From Coprosoma sp963928595 (lineage in GTDB: Bacteria; Bacillota_I; Bacilli_A; RF39; UBA660): a stretch of 64,000 nucleotides of DNA. Both the position numbers and the translations under genes were made by a program. The stretch lies in assembly GCA_963928595.1 (NCBI GenBank), contig CAWVFK010000043.1, positions 1 to 64,000 on the forward strand, written 5' to 3'. Below, piece by piece: positions 41,676-51,120 of the stretch. Position 1 is the first letter of the stretch. Each line of letters begins with the position of its first letter. The notes under the pieces were generated by a model. That model saw only the letters and a program-made list of their open reading frames with translations, was not told the origin of the DNA and ran no database searches.

Positions 41676-42233
41676 GTGAAGTTGAAAGCAATTTTAGAAG
41701 GCCTGCTGTTTGTAGTAGGGGATGAAGGAATTTCAAGGGAAAAATTATTGAATATTTTAGATGTTTCTGAGGAAGAACTTCAAAAACTAATAGATGATTA
41801 TTTTATGGATTTAAATAAAGAAGATAGGGGGTTAAGTTTAGAAAGATATAATGACAATTATAAATTAGTTACAAAAAGGGAACATGCAGATTATTATAAG
41901 AAATTAGTTGATGTAGAAATTTCAGATACACTTAGCCCGGCAGCTTTGGAAACTTTAGCCATTATTGCTTATAATCAGCCAATAACTAGATTAATGGTAG
42001 ATGAAATTAGAGGAGTATCTTCGGTATATGTAATGCGACGACTTATTTTGAAAAATTTAATTAAAGAAGTGGGAAGATCAGAACTTCCAGGAAGACCAAT
42101 TTTATATGGAGTGACTGACCAGTTTTTAGATTATTTTGGATTAAAGTCATTAGATGAATTACCAGAGATTGATGAAGAAAAACCAATTGAAACTAAAGAG
42201 TTATTTTCTTCGAAATATAAGGAAGAAGAATGA
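41676..42233 (+). CDS. scpB: Segregation and condensation protein ScpB
   Basis: ScpB is the winged-helix partner of ScpA in the SMC complex. The start LKAILEGLLFVVGDEGIS, the segment LSPAALETLAIIAYNQPITR and the following GRSELPGRPILYGVT are diagnostic. I chose GTG 41676 (185 residues), one base after the scpA stop, with gaaggggaa upstream. An in-frame ATG at 41655 lies inside scpA and would add seven non-conserved residues. It overlaps the next gene by 4 bases (ATGA). Confidence 0.94.
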   Translation: MKLKAILEGLLFVVGDEGISREKLLNILDVSEEELQKLIDDYFMDLNKEDRGLSLERYNDNYKLVTKREHADYYKKLVDVEISDTLSPAALETLAIIAYNQPITRLMVDEIRGVSSVYVMRRLILKNLIKEVGRSELPGRPILYGVTDQFLDYFGLKSLDELPEIDEEKPIETKELFSSKYKEEE

Positions 42234-43180
42234 AAGAATTAATATTATTAATTTTTGGCTTAATATTAATTGTTAAGGCAGCTGATGTTTTGGTTAGCGC
42301 TGCTTCATCTTTAGCTTTAAGGTTTAATGTTCCCAAGATGTTAGTAGCACTTACTATTATGGCTTTTGGAACATGTGCGCCTGAGGTGGCAATATCTTTT
42401 CAAAGTGTTCAAAATGGTAATGGTCAGATAGCTTTTGCTAATGTGGTTGGTAGTTGTATTGTCAATGTATTTTTAATTATTGGGGTTGCGGCATTTATTA
42501 AACCGATAAAGGTTAAACATGCAACGATAAAAAAAGAATTACCTATTTTAGTTTTAATTACTACAGTGTTTTCAATTTTGATGCTTGATAGAATGTTTGA
42601 TCCATTTACAAGTAATATTTTTTCTAGACCGGACGGATTTGTTTTACTTTTATTTTTTAGTGTGTTTGTCAGTTATTTGATAGGTTTGGTAAAAAAAGGC
42701 GCCGATAAAGAAAATACTGATGAAATACAGTATGGAGCTTTTATGTCAATTCTTTTAATTATTTTGGCTTTGTTAATTACTATTTTTAGTAGTGATTTGA
42801 TTGTTAATAATGCTATTGCTTTAGCTAATGAACTAAATATAAGTAAAAAAATAATAACGATGGTAATAATTGTTATAGGTACAAGTTTACCGGAACTAGT
42901 AATGACAGTTACGAGTGCAAGAAAAGGCGAATTTGATATGGCAGTTGGCAATATAATTGGGACTAACATATTTAATATATGTGTTGTACTTGGACTTCCT
43001 GTAGTTATTTATGGTAATGTTGATTTAGGTGGTTTTAATTTTGCCGATATTTTAGTAGTATTTTTATCTTCGTTTTTTCTTTATGTGTTCGCCAAAAGCG
43101 AGAGGATTATCAGTAGAAGAGAAGCCATGTTTATGATTTGTATATTTGTAATATATTATGTTTATTTATTTATAGTATAA
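42230..43180 (+). CDS. Calcium/sodium antiporter family protein (CaCA, YrbG-like)
   Basis: This 316-residue membrane protein has about ten helices arranged as two inverted repeats. The alpha-repeats are visible: FGTCAPEVAISFQSVQNGN with ANVVGSCIVNVFLI in the first half, and GTSLPELVMTVTSARKGEF with GNIIGTNIFNICVV in the second. Such proteins exchange Ca2+ for Na+ or K+. In the first repeat a Cys stands beside the conserved Ala-Pro-Glu. It is coupled to scpB by overlap. Confidence 0.92.
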   Translation: MKELILLIFGLILIVKAADVLVSAASSLALRFNVPKMLVALTIMAFGTCAPEVAISFQSVQNGNGQIAFANVVGSCIVNVFLIIGVAAFIKPIKVKHATIKKELPILVLITTVFSILMLDRMFDPFTSNIFSRPDGFVLLLFFSVFVSYLIGLVKKGADKENTDEIQYGAFMSILLIILALLITIFSSDLIVNNAIALANELNISKKIITMVIIVIGTSLPELVMTVTSARKGEFDMAVGNIIGTNIFNICVVLGLPVVIYGNVDLGGFNFADILVVFLSSFFLYVFAKSERIISRREAMFMICIFVIYYVYLFIV

Positions 43181-43186
43181 ATTATT

Positions 43187-43214
43187 TTGATTTTGTAAAT
43201 ATTTATGCTATAAT
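43187..43214 (+). promoter_or_regulatory. Predicted promoter of tRNA-Leu
   Basis: TTGATT (43187-43192), a 16-bp spacer and TATAAT (43209-43214), 10 bases before the tRNA. Confidence 0.7.
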
Positions 43215-43223
43215 ATTCTTGTT

Positions 43224-43309
43224 GCTTGTGTGGCGGAATTGGTAGACGCGCACGACTCAAAATCGTGTGGCCTTTGGTCATGTGGGTTCGATTCCCACCA
43301 CGAGCACCA
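43224..43309 (+). tRNA. tRNA-Leu (anticodon CAA)
   Basis: An 86-nt class II tRNA. The acceptor stem GCTTGTG pairs with CACGAGC (one G-U), the D-loop contains ggtagacgcg, and the anticodon loop is CTCAAAA, giving anticodon CAA for UUG. A long variable arm (ggcctttggtcat region) and the T-loop ggttcgattcc follow. The 3' CCA is encoded. It is a single tRNA gene with its own promoter and terminator. Confidence 0.97.
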
Positions 43310-43319
43310 AATATGAAAT

Positions 43320-43350
43320 AAATTTCCTTATGTTTTAAGGAAATTTTTTA
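43320..43350 (+). terminator. Rho-independent terminator after tRNA-Leu
   Basis: The stem aaatttcctta (43320-43330) / taaggaaattt (43336-43346) is followed by T residues. Confidence 0.85.
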
Positions 43351-43465
43351 ATTTACCTTTGATGTATCACTGCTGAGGTGATTATTAAAATTATTCTGAT
43401 ATTAATCTTTAAATAAATGTTTATGTGATATAATGAAATAATGTTAAAAGAAAGAAGGAATAAAA

Positions 43466-43969
43466 GTGGAAGTAGCAGTTGTTTATGATTCAATTACAGG
43501 AAATACGAAGGCTTTGGTTGATGTTATTTGTGAGGAATGTAAGAATGTGAAAATTTACAAGGAATATAATGAGGATATTTTAAAGGCAGATTTAATTTTT
43601 ATTGGTTCTTGGACTGATAAAGGAAGTCCTAGTGATAAAATAAAGTTAGTTTATCAAAATATTTACAACAAAAAGATTTTTGTGTTTGGTACATGTGGTT
43701 TTGGTGGAGATGAAAAATATTATAAATTACTTTTTGAAAATGTATGCAAGTATATAAATGCAGATAACGATGTTTTAGATTATTATTTTTGCCCTGGTAA
43801 ATTGTCTAGTAACATTAAAGAAAAATATGAAAAGTTGTTACAGCATAATCCTAGTGATCAAAGGCTAAAGAAAATGATAGAGAATTTTAATAATGTTTTA
43901 GATAGACCTAATAAGGAAGATTTAAATCAATTTAGGATAAAAGTAAGGAATGTTATAAATGAAGGTTAG
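43466..43969 (+). CDS. Flavodoxin-fold protein
   Basis: The 167-residue protein opens with a flavodoxin FMN-phosphate loop (YDSITGNTKAL; S9 to T14) and contains the matching strand/loop segments LIFIGSWTDKGSPSDKI and IFVFGTCGFGG. It probably binds FMN and carries electrons for an unidentified partner. The C-terminal third is helical and Lys/Asn-rich, outside the normal flavodoxin fold. The start is GTG 43466, behind agaagga. A TATAAT at 43429 is a likely -10 box. It overlaps the glycosylase gene by 11 bases. Confidence 0.82.
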   Translation: MEVAVVYDSITGNTKALVDVICEECKNVKIYKEYNEDILKADLIFIGSWTDKGSPSDKIKLVYQNIYNKKIFVFGTCGFGGDEKYYKLLFENVCKYINADNDVLDYYFCPGKLSSNIKEKYEKLLQHNPSDQRLKKMIENFNNVLDRPNKEDLNQFRIKVRNVINEG

Positions 43970-44450
43970 TCATGAATTTGGTCCATATATTAATAAAGAT
44001 AGTAAAGTGCTTATCTTAGGTTCTATTCCGTCTGTTAAGTCAAGAGAGTTAGGCTTTTACTATATGCATCCACAAAATAGGTTTTGGAAATTAATGAGTG
44101 ATTTATTAAACGAAAAATTTCCTAGTACATTAGATGAAAAAAAGAATTTTTTGAAGCAAAACAAAATAGCTTTATGGGATGTGCTCGATTCTTGTGAGAT
44201 GAAAGGTTCTAGTGACAGTTCGATTAAGAATCCTAAAGTCAACGATATTAAAAGGTTGATAGAGGGTACAGATGTGAAATATATTTTTGTAACTGGTAAA
44301 AAAGCACTGGAATTATACAATAAATATTGTTATAACGAGGTATTAATTGATGCAATTTATTTACCTTCGACTAGTGGGGCTAATTGTGCTTTTGGTTATG
44401 ATACTTTAAAGGAAAAATATGAAATTCTCGTAAAATATATGAAAAAGTAA
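43959..44450 (+). CDS. DNA-deoxyinosine (hypoxanthine) glycosylase, UDG superfamily
   Basis: This 163-residue enzyme removes deaminated purines (hypoxanthine) from DNA. The UDG-superfamily motif is ILGSIPSVKSRELGFYYMHP with the active-site segment HPQNRFWK (37-44), then ALWDVLDSCEMKGSSDSSI and the late LPSTSGANCAF loop. This pattern matches the family-6 (HDG) members. It is coupled to the flavodoxin-like gene by overlap, and the secretion island starts 64 bases downstream. Confidence 0.9.
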   Translation: MKVSHEFGPYINKDSKVLILGSIPSVKSRELGFYYMHPQNRFWKLMSDLLNEKFPSTLDEKKNFLKQNKIALWDVLDSCEMKGSSDSSIKNPKVNDIKRLIEGTDVKYIFVTGKKALELYNKYCYNEVLIDAIYLPSTSGANCAFGYDTLKEKYEILVKYMKK

Positions 44451-44514
44451 TATTTTTCTTTTTTTTTATGAAAAAATAGGTTATAATTATATTATAGGGA
44501 AGGGGCGGTTATAA

Positions 44515-46122
44515 ATGATTTTAAGAAAACCTTATGCGTTTTTCATAAAGTATTTTAAGCTTTTTCATGCTATAATTGCAGTTTTGGTGGCCTTTTTGTT
44601 ATACCGTTCTTTTACAGTTTACAATTTCTTTAAAGCTTATGTAGTTAATTACAGTTCAGCTTTAAATGAATTATCGCCAAGTACTCTTATGAATATGTAT
44701 AGTCTTATAATGGTTTTAGGAATAATCATTTTGATAATTGTTTTATTGTCGGTAATGATTTATAAAAAGAAACCTAAAGCATTATATATATTTAGTTTAA
44801 TTGTTTATATTGGTGTTATTGTTTTGTATGGGATTACTTATCCAATATTAAGAGATATTAGTGTTTCTATTTTGGATATTCGAGTTTCTAGTGCTTTACG
44901 TGATTTCTTTATGATTGCGGTAGCTTTACAATTTGTTACTTTGGTTTGGTATATTGTTAGGGCGACAGGGTTTGATATTAAACAATTTGATTTTGGAACT
45001 GATTTACAAAAGTTAGATATTAATGAGAAAGATAGTGAAGAGATCGAAGTTGCTTTGGAATTTGATCAGAATAAAGTACATAGACAAATTAGATATAAGA
45101 TTAGACAGCTTAAGTATGTGTATGGTGAAAATAAATTTATAATTAATACTGTTGGGATTATATTGGCGGTTATATTAGTATTTACAATTTATTTAAATAT
45201 AGGAGTTTATACTGCTTCATACGATCAGGGATCTTCTTTTTCAGCTAGTGGAGTGGTGATGAATGTCAGAGATACTTATTTGACACAAACAGATCCTTTT
45301 GGCAAATCTTTGACTAATGATATGATTGTTGTTGTAAAGTTGGATATAAAAAGCAATGGCGGTGTAAATACAACGTTAAATACTGGTCTTACAACTCTTA
45401 GAGTTGACAATCAATCTTATAGTCAAGATGTAAATTATGCGAAAGAGTTATATGATTTGGGAACCGCATATACTAGTCAACAATTGGGTGATGAATTTAA
45501 AAGTTATATTTTGACCTTCATTGTTCCTAAAGATGATGCGAAAAAGAAAATGGTCTTAAAGTTTAACGATAATGTTAGTTATGTCAAGGGTGAGATTGGA
45601 GCTAAAAGTATTATGGTTACTTTGAAACCAACCGATTTAACTCAAAAACAAGATGAACATTCAGTTAAGCTTGGAGAAGAAGAAAATTTTGAAGATAGCG
45701 TTTTAGGAAGTTCGGTTTTCAAAATAAATAGTTATGAAATAAACGACAAGTTTAAATTAAACTATAAATATTGCTACGGAACTGATAAATGCATTGACTC
45801 AAGTGAGTATTTAACATCAACAGCAACTGGTAATTATTTTAAGACTTTAATGAAAGTTGATGCTGATTTTAGTGTTGATAGTAATGTTAATAGTACTCAA
45901 ATCACTTCATTTAATGATTTTTTAAACACATTTGCGACAATCAATTATAAAATTGGTAGTGGATGGATATCTAAGAGAATTAGTACTCAAAGTATAAAAC
46001 CAAAGGTTAGTAATGATTTTTCATATTATTATATTGAGGTTCCGAGTGATGTGAAGAATGCTAGTGAAATATATTTAACATTTAATATTCGTAATCAAGT
46101 TTATAATTATGCTTTAAAATGA
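44515..46122 (+). CDS. Multi-pass membrane protein with large extracytoplasmic domain, first gene of the secretion island
   Basis: I do not recognise this 535-residue protein. It has about four hydrophobic helices in the first 150 residues (AIIAVLVAFLLYRSF; MYSLIMVLGIIILIIVLLSV; and two more), a charged cytoplasmic loop (about 155-205), a fifth helix (NTVGIILAVILVFTIYLN, about 211-230), and then some 300 residues predicted outside. The outer part has a Cys pair (YKYCYGTDKCIDSS). It is read in the same direction as all following genes and opens the island. The ribosome-binding region ggaaggggcgg is unusually G-rich. Confidence 0.8.
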   Translation: MILRKPYAFFIKYFKLFHAIIAVLVAFLLYRSFTVYNFFKAYVVNYSSALNELSPSTLMNMYSLIMVLGIIILIIVLLSVMIYKKKPKALYIFSLIVYIGVIVLYGITYPILRDISVSILDIRVSSALRDFFMIAVALQFVTLVWYIVRATGFDIKQFDFGTDLQKLDINEKDSEEIEVALEFDQNKVHRQIRYKIRQLKYVYGENKFIINTVGIILAVILVFTIYLNIGVYTASYDQGSSFSASGVVMNVRDTYLTQTDPFGKSLTNDMIVVVKLDIKSNGGVNTTLNTGLTTLRVDNQSYSQDVNYAKELYDLGTAYTSQQLGDEFKSYILTFIVPKDDAKKKMVLKFNDNVSYVKGEIGAKSIMVTLKPTDLTQKQDEHSVKLGEEENFEDSVLGSSVFKINSYEINDKFKLNYKYCYGTDKCIDSSEYLTSTATGNYFKTLMKVDADFSVDSNVNSTQITSFNDFLNTFATINYKIGSGWISKRISTQSIKPKVSNDFSYYYIEVPSDVKNASEIYLTFNIRNQVYNYALK

Positions 46123-46158
46123 TAAAAGATTATGCTATAATAAAGGAGAGGATACGCT

Positions 46159-46800
46159 ATGAGGTTTAAACGAATTAAATATTTACTTTTTACTTTAATA
46201 TGCATGTGCGTTACTCCTTTAATAACACATGCAGAATGTGATTATCAAAGGCAGGCAGAATTGTCTCGATTAGCTAGTAATGTTCAATTCAGTTATAATT
46301 ATCAGGTTGTTGATTATTATCCGCAATTTATGATTACCGCTACAAATTTGACGGACGATATTTATATGGTGGATAATTATGGTACTATGTTTTCTGGCAA
46401 ATCAGAATTTACTGCTTCATATAAAGCGGGGAATACAATAACTTATACTTTTTACTCTAATGATGCTAATTGCCGTGGCGAAGAAATAAGTAAGCGTTAT
46501 GTAAATCTGCCAGAATTTAATCCTCGTTATAATTCTGATGAATGTAAATTATATCCAAATTTTTCACTTTGTCAAATGTGGACTGATACATCTTTTTCAG
46601 CTGAACAATTTGAAAGTAGGTTGGAAGAATATAAGCAAGAAAGAAGTAAAAAATACGTAGTTAATGAAGAAGGAAATTCTATTTGGAATGTTATTTTAAC
46701 CTTTTTGTCTAATAATATTTTAGGATTTGTGATGGTTGGAATTGTAATTTTAATCCTTATTGGAATGTTTGTTTATAATAAATTGAAATATAGAAGGTGA
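46159..46800 (+). CDS. Secreted, C-terminally membrane-anchored protein with four cysteines in the outer domain
   Basis: This 213-residue protein has a signal peptide (KRIKYLLFTLICMCVTPLIT, cut near HAE-C) and a C-terminal helix (ILGFVMVGIVILILIGMFVY) followed by the basic tail NKLKYRR. The exposed domain carries cysteines near residues 27, 99, 133 and 142, probably paired. It is a type I membrane protein. A predicted TATAAT (46136-46141) and aggagagg precede it. No family is recognised; it may serve as an accessory surface subunit of the island's machine. Confidence 0.78.
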   Translation: MRFKRIKYLLFTLICMCVTPLITHAECDYQRQAELSRLASNVQFSYNYQVVDYYPQFMITATNLTDDIYMVDNYGTMFSGKSEFTASYKAGNTITYTFYSNDANCRGEEISKRYVNLPEFNPRYNSDECKLYPNFSLCQMWTDTSFSAEQFESRLEEYKQERSKKYVVNEEGNSIWNVILTFLSNNILGFVMVGIVILILIGMFVYNKLKYRR

Positions 46801-46804
46801 TTGT

Positions 46805-49618
46805 ATGAAAATATTTAAATACTTATTTACAACGGTAATGATATTTTGTATATATTTAACTTCAGTATATGCGGATGTTACTATTGGTGCTGGACCGGGA
46901 GGTGGATATAATGCGAGTGGCAATTGGACAAGATACCACAATAACCCGTTTGGAACATCAAGGCAATATCGTGGTTATAAAATTCGTTTGATTTACTATG
47001 ATGGTTCTGATCCGAGTGGAGTGCGTGGAGAAAGCGCGTGGCAGGAGATAACGAGTTTTGATGTTGTTATAAGTGATTTGAATGTGGCTGGTACTAACTA
47101 CACTAATTTAGTGCGTTTACATGGACAAAATAATACGAAACTTGGTTTAATCGACAACAATGCAAAACCTAATTTATATTGGCTTGGTCAGCAAGTGGCA
47201 AATGTTGAAAATGGAACGACTAATGAGGAACGTATAAAAAGTGAAATTGAAGCTAATGATTCTGCTCGTTTACGAGCTATTATTAGAGAACTTGGTGTCG
47301 ACGAATCTACGATGACCAAAGAGAGCGTCGAAGAGATGGGATGGAATCATAAAGGATATCGTTTTATTGCCGAGAAATTAATAATAATGACTGATGTCGG
47401 ATGGTTTTTTGCGAATTCAAGAAAAGAATTAGCACAAGTAATTCCTAATGACAGATCTAGTAATGTAACGAGTTTTTATGAAGGACTTTGGGAACTTAGA
47501 ACATTAGCAAATGGTTCGGGAGTGTTTCCTGGGGATATTAGAACGACTAAAGATGATATTAATGTAAGATATAATGGAGCTAATTGGAATTATAACAATT
47601 TTAGAAATTATAATAGTGGTATTGGACTTGGTATTATAAGTATTGGTCATAATCCATATGCAGAAAAAGATTATACTATTGATGCAGCTTGTGTTAACTG
47701 TAATTCTGATGATGATGAAAATAAAGCATATATTATTCAGGATACAAATGACTGGGATGCTATTATGTCTAGTAGGCAATCTAGTAATAAAAATGTCACT
47801 AGCTATTATAATAAAGGTAATGGAGTATATTGCCGAGAAGAATATTGGGTTTATTTACCTAATGTAAATAATACGATTTATGTAGATCCTGGAAGATATT
47901 TTACACTTAATCCTTCGGCAGCAGATTTAAGTGCAATGGATTCTTCTTCGGCAATTCCTAATTTTAAACCAATAAAGGTTACGAAGAAACGGGAGTGTCG
48001 AGTTAATACGGAAGAAAATGGTTCAAACGCATCTACGGTACTAGATACATTTAGAAGAAATTCTGAATATGATTTTAAAGGTAAAACTGGTACTGTAAAA
48101 TTTAAATATAATGAGGTTTATGATGAAAGTCGTTATAACATGAAGGAACCAGAAAAATTAAGTGTTTATGATGAGCCTAATAATTATAATTATTCAATAA
48201 ATGGTAATTCACTTACTATGGAAGTAACTCGTTATTATACTTTACCAGATAATTATTATCAGTATATTAGGAAACAAGATGGACTTTCTATGAAGACAAA
48301 ACCTTCTTCTAATATAAATCATTATTTAAATGTTGGTATTCCTAATTTGCCGTTATCATTTAATAATAAGGGTGGTTCAACAAATGGAGAAGTTTCTAAA
48401 GCAGCTGATATTCAATTTTCATTTGAACTTCCCGGTAAAAATAATGATACAGATCAATATTCTAAATTGTATCTTGCTTATATACAAAATAATTCTTATT
48501 TAGCAACTGATAATGAAAGTGGTAATATTTATAATAGATATTTAACTGGACAAATGGAAGCTGGAGATCAAGATTTATTAAATAAAAGTGCTTGTGCAAA
48601 AATGTTTGGTGTAAATACTTCTGGTTTTTCTACTTGTGTTAGTCAAAGAAAAAATAATGCAATTGGGGAAGGATCAAATAGTTGTATTACTAAAAATAAT
48701 ATATCATCTTCTAGTACTACTTCTGGTTATTCTTGCATGGTACTAACTTCAGAACCGGATGATCCTAATGATCCTCCTGGCACGCCAGGGAAATGTAAAA
48801 CAGAAGAAGATGCAAAAAGATTAGGACGTGATTGGAATCCATATAGTCAAAGTTGTTGCCCGGTTGGAACAACTTACAATCCATCACTCGGAAAATGTGA
48901 GCCGGATGATGACACTAATACTTGTCATATTAAAAATGGCAAATATTATGATTTTGATGGTAAGGAAATAACTAAGGAAGAATACGATAGAATTTGTCCT
49001 GATCCAGGTGATGGTGATACTTGTCGAATCGAGAATGGTAAATATTATGATTTTAATGGTAATGAGATAACCAAAGAGGAATTTGATAAAATTTGCCCTG
49101 GCTATGTTCCACCGGTTTGTCCAGAAGATGAATGTCCGTATGGTTGCTGTCCAAGTGGTGAATGTGCACCAATGCCTGATGGAACTTGTCCAGGAACTGG
49201 TGGTATAGATGTTATTTATAGAACAATTGATTTGGAAAATCCATTTCCTGGTCAAAATGCTGAACAAAGAAATACTGGGGCTAACTGGTGTAGCTATAAT
49301 ATAAAAACTCAACAAATTGATTGTAAGTATAATAATCAAACTGTTAAAAATTATGTAACTAGAGAAAGAGGCGGTACGACTAATGGTGGTAAAGTTTATC
49401 GCGAGAATCACGTTTTATATGAAGTAACATTAGATACTAAGACAATTAATGCAATTAGAGCTTATAATAATAAGAATAAGTATGATGATTGGGATTTAAA
49501 TTGCTTGGATAATGGAAAAGCATGTATTAGTGATTTCTTGAGAAGTCAAGTCGATACTACTGGTGAATGTGCAAATGCAAGTAAGTCAACTTTTTATACT
49601 TGTGATGAAGATGTTTAG
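46805..49618 (+). CDS. Large Cys-rich secreted protein with C-terminal 33-residue repeats
   Basis: The largest product in the window (937 residues). A signal peptide covers residues 1-23 (ends VYA-D). There is no transmembrane anchor, LPxTG signal or known domain that I recognise. The C-terminal third is rich in Cys. A 33-residue unit beginning C707 (CHIKNGKYYDFDGKEITKEE) repeats at C740 (CRIENGKYYDFNGNEITKEE), followed by a CPEDECPYGCCPSGEC knot. It starts 4 bases after the preceding gene. It could be a tip adhesin or structural shaft component of the Tad-like pilus; that is inference from position and size. Confidence 0.8.
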   Translation: MKIFKYLFTTVMIFCIYLTSVYADVTIGAGPGGGYNASGNWTRYHNNPFGTSRQYRGYKIRLIYYDGSDPSGVRGESAWQEITSFDVVISDLNVAGTNYTNLVRLHGQNNTKLGLIDNNAKPNLYWLGQQVANVENGTTNEERIKSEIEANDSARLRAIIRELGVDESTMTKESVEEMGWNHKGYRFIAEKLIIMTDVGWFFANSRKELAQVIPNDRSSNVTSFYEGLWELRTLANGSGVFPGDIRTTKDDINVRYNGANWNYNNFRNYNSGIGLGIISIGHNPYAEKDYTIDAACVNCNSDDDENKAYIIQDTNDWDAIMSSRQSSNKNVTSYYNKGNGVYCREEYWVYLPNVNNTIYVDPGRYFTLNPSAADLSAMDSSSAIPNFKPIKVTKKRECRVNTEENGSNASTVLDTFRRNSEYDFKGKTGTVKFKYNEVYDESRYNMKEPEKLSVYDEPNNYNYSINGNSLTMEVTRYYTLPDNYYQYIRKQDGLSMKTKPSSNINHYLNVGIPNLPLSFNNKGGSTNGEVSKAADIQFSFELPGKNNDTDQYSKLYLAYIQNNSYLATDNESGNIYNRYLTGQMEAGDQDLLNKSACAKMFGVNTSGFSTCVSQRKNNAIGEGSNSCITKNNISSSSTTSGYSCMVLTSEPDDPNDPPGTPGKCKTEEDAKRLGRDWNPYSQSCCPVGTTYNPSLGKCEPDDDTNTCHIKNGKYYDFDGKEITKEEYDRICPDPGDGDTCRIENGKYYDFNGNEITKEEFDKICPGYVPPVCPEDECPYGCCPSGECAPMPDGTCPGTGGIDVIYRTIDLENPFPGQNAEQRNTGANWCSYNIKTQQIDCKYNNQTVKNYVTRERGGTTNGGKVYRENHVLYEVTLDTKTINAIRAYNNKNKYDDWDLNCLDNGKACISDFLRSQVDTTGECANASKSTFYTCDEDV

Positions 49619-49631
49619 GAGGAGATAAAAC

Positions 49632-50033
49632 ATGAAAGAGTCTTTTTGGGGTATATTTGTTGTGTTTCTTGGTGTTTTATCAATATTCTTTATTGTTTTA
49701 TTTCAAAATTTGACTAATACTGACGAGCACAATTCACAATTATTAAAAGAAGTTACGGAAGCGTCAATGTGGGATGCGTTTGATTACGCATCTTACAGAA
49801 CTACTGGTGAAATTCGAATAGATAGAGAAAAATTTGTTGAAAATTTTATTAGAAGATATGCAGAAAGTGCTAGTAGATCAAGACAATACACAATTAAATT
49901 TTACGATATTAACGAGAAACCACCAAAAGTAAGCTTGAGTGTACAAAGCGGTGTGGTAGGCGTTGGAGGCAATACCGAGATGACATTTGATTTGCAAAAT
50001 AGAATAGATGCAATTTTGGAAGTGCCTTATTAG
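49632..50033 (+). CDS. TadE/pseudopilin-like single-pass protein
   Basis: The 133-residue protein has a hydrophobic N-terminal helix right after the start (SFWGIFVVFLGVLSIFFIVLF) and a small soluble domain, as in TadE-type pseudopilins. No classic prepilin peptidase site is clear. It lies between the large secreted protein and the CpaB-like gene. A tight aggaggagataaaac site overlaps the end of the preceding gene. The family assignment is based on topology and context, not on a firm motif. Confidence 0.65.
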   Translation: MKESFWGIFVVFLGVLSIFFIVLFQNLTNTDEHNSQLLKEVTEASMWDAFDYASYRTTGEIRIDREKFVENFIRRYAESASRSRQYTIKFYDINEKPPKVSLSVQSGVVGVGGNTEMTFDLQNRIDAILEVPY

Positions 50034-50062
50034 AAAAATAAAAGAAAAGAGAGGATGAGATT

Positions 50063-51109
50063 ATGAATAATTTGGTGGCGTCAGCCAAAAAGTTTTTTAA
50101 GAACAAAAACGTGGTAACAATTATCGGAGTTGTTGTGATTCTAATCTTGCTATATGTTGGTTATAGTACACAGATCAACAATGCAGTTGAACCAGTACAA
50201 GTCCCTGTTGCTACACAAACAATTCAACCAAGAACTGAGATTACTGATGATATGGTGCAAATGGTAGATATGCCAAATGTTTCAATCAGTGATAACGTAA
50301 TTAGATCAAAATCACAAATAGTGGGTAAATATTCAAATGTTAACTCAGTAATTCCTGAAGGAAGTATGTTTTATACTGATACAGTAATTAATGGTGATGA
50401 ACTTCCTGATGCGGCTTTCGCTAAGGTTAAATCTGGAGAAGTTGTTTATAATTTTCCTGTTGATATGGAAAGTACTTATGGTAATTCTATTTTCCCAGGT
50501 AATATGATTGATATCTATATGAAAGTTGGAGATGGAACAGACGAAAGAATTATGTTAGGAAAACTAATTGAAAATGTCGAAGTATTAGCTGTTAAGGATT
50601 CTTCTGGTAGAGCTGTATTTGAAGATACTAGTGAAGAAAGAACTCCTTCTATGTTAATCTTTGGTTTAAACAGTAATTTATATACAATCTTGAAAAAAGC
50701 TTCATATATGGAAAGTTTAGGTGTTGAATTATATCCAGTACCACATGGTGGTGAAGTTGATCAAGAAGGTGCAACTCAAGTATCTACACAACAATTAGTT
50801 GATTATATTGATGCACACTCTGTAAATATTCCAATTCCTGAAGATACTGCTGATCAAGATGAATTAGTACCAACAGTTAAAGAAACTGGTGGAAATCCTA
50901 ATACAGTTACTATAACATTCCCTAGTGGTTGTGATGGAACTTACACTTGTACATATGTTAAAGATGGTGGTAGATCTCAAGTTGTAAAAGGAACTACTCA
51001 AGAACTTGTTTATACTGGTAATGGAACACTTACAGCAACTGTTCAAGAGAAAGATGGAACAGCACATACGACGACAGTTGATATTCCATTAACTAATTCA
51101 ACCGAATAG
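50063..51109 (+). CDS. cpaB: CpaB/RcpC-like SAF-domain pilus assembly protein
   Basis: This 348-residue protein has an N-terminal basic segment and one helix (VVTIIGVVVILILLYVGYST), then a SAF domain (VPVATQTIQPRTEITDDMVQ; PEGSMFYTDTVI) and an RcpC-like region. CpaB proteins connect the Tad pilus to the wall or outer envelope. The C-terminal 90 residues (TFPSGCDGTYTCTYVKDGGR) are an added beta-rich, Cys-containing domain. It lies directly before the TadA-type ATPase gene. Confidence 0.82.
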   Translation: MNNLVASAKKFFKNKNVVTIIGVVVILILLYVGYSTQINNAVEPVQVPVATQTIQPRTEITDDMVQMVDMPNVSISDNVIRSKSQIVGKYSNVNSVIPEGSMFYTDTVINGDELPDAAFAKVKSGEVVYNFPVDMESTYGNSIFPGNMIDIYMKVGDGTDERIMLGKLIENVEVLAVKDSSGRAVFEDTSEERTPSMLIFGLNSNLYTILKKASYMESLGVELYPVPHGGEVDQEGATQVSTQQLVDYIDAHSVNIPIPEDTADQDELVPTVKETGGNPNTVTITFPSGCDGTYTCTYVKDGGRSQVVKGTTQELVYTGNGTLTATVQEKDGTAHTTTVDIPLTNSTE

Positions 51110-51120
51110 GGGGAATTGAT

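Noticed and set aside
48884..49411. Minus-strand 175-codon frame inside the large secreted protein gene
   Set aside because: Ile/Thr/Trp-rich antisense translation without start signals; the + frame has a signal peptide and ordered Cys repeats.
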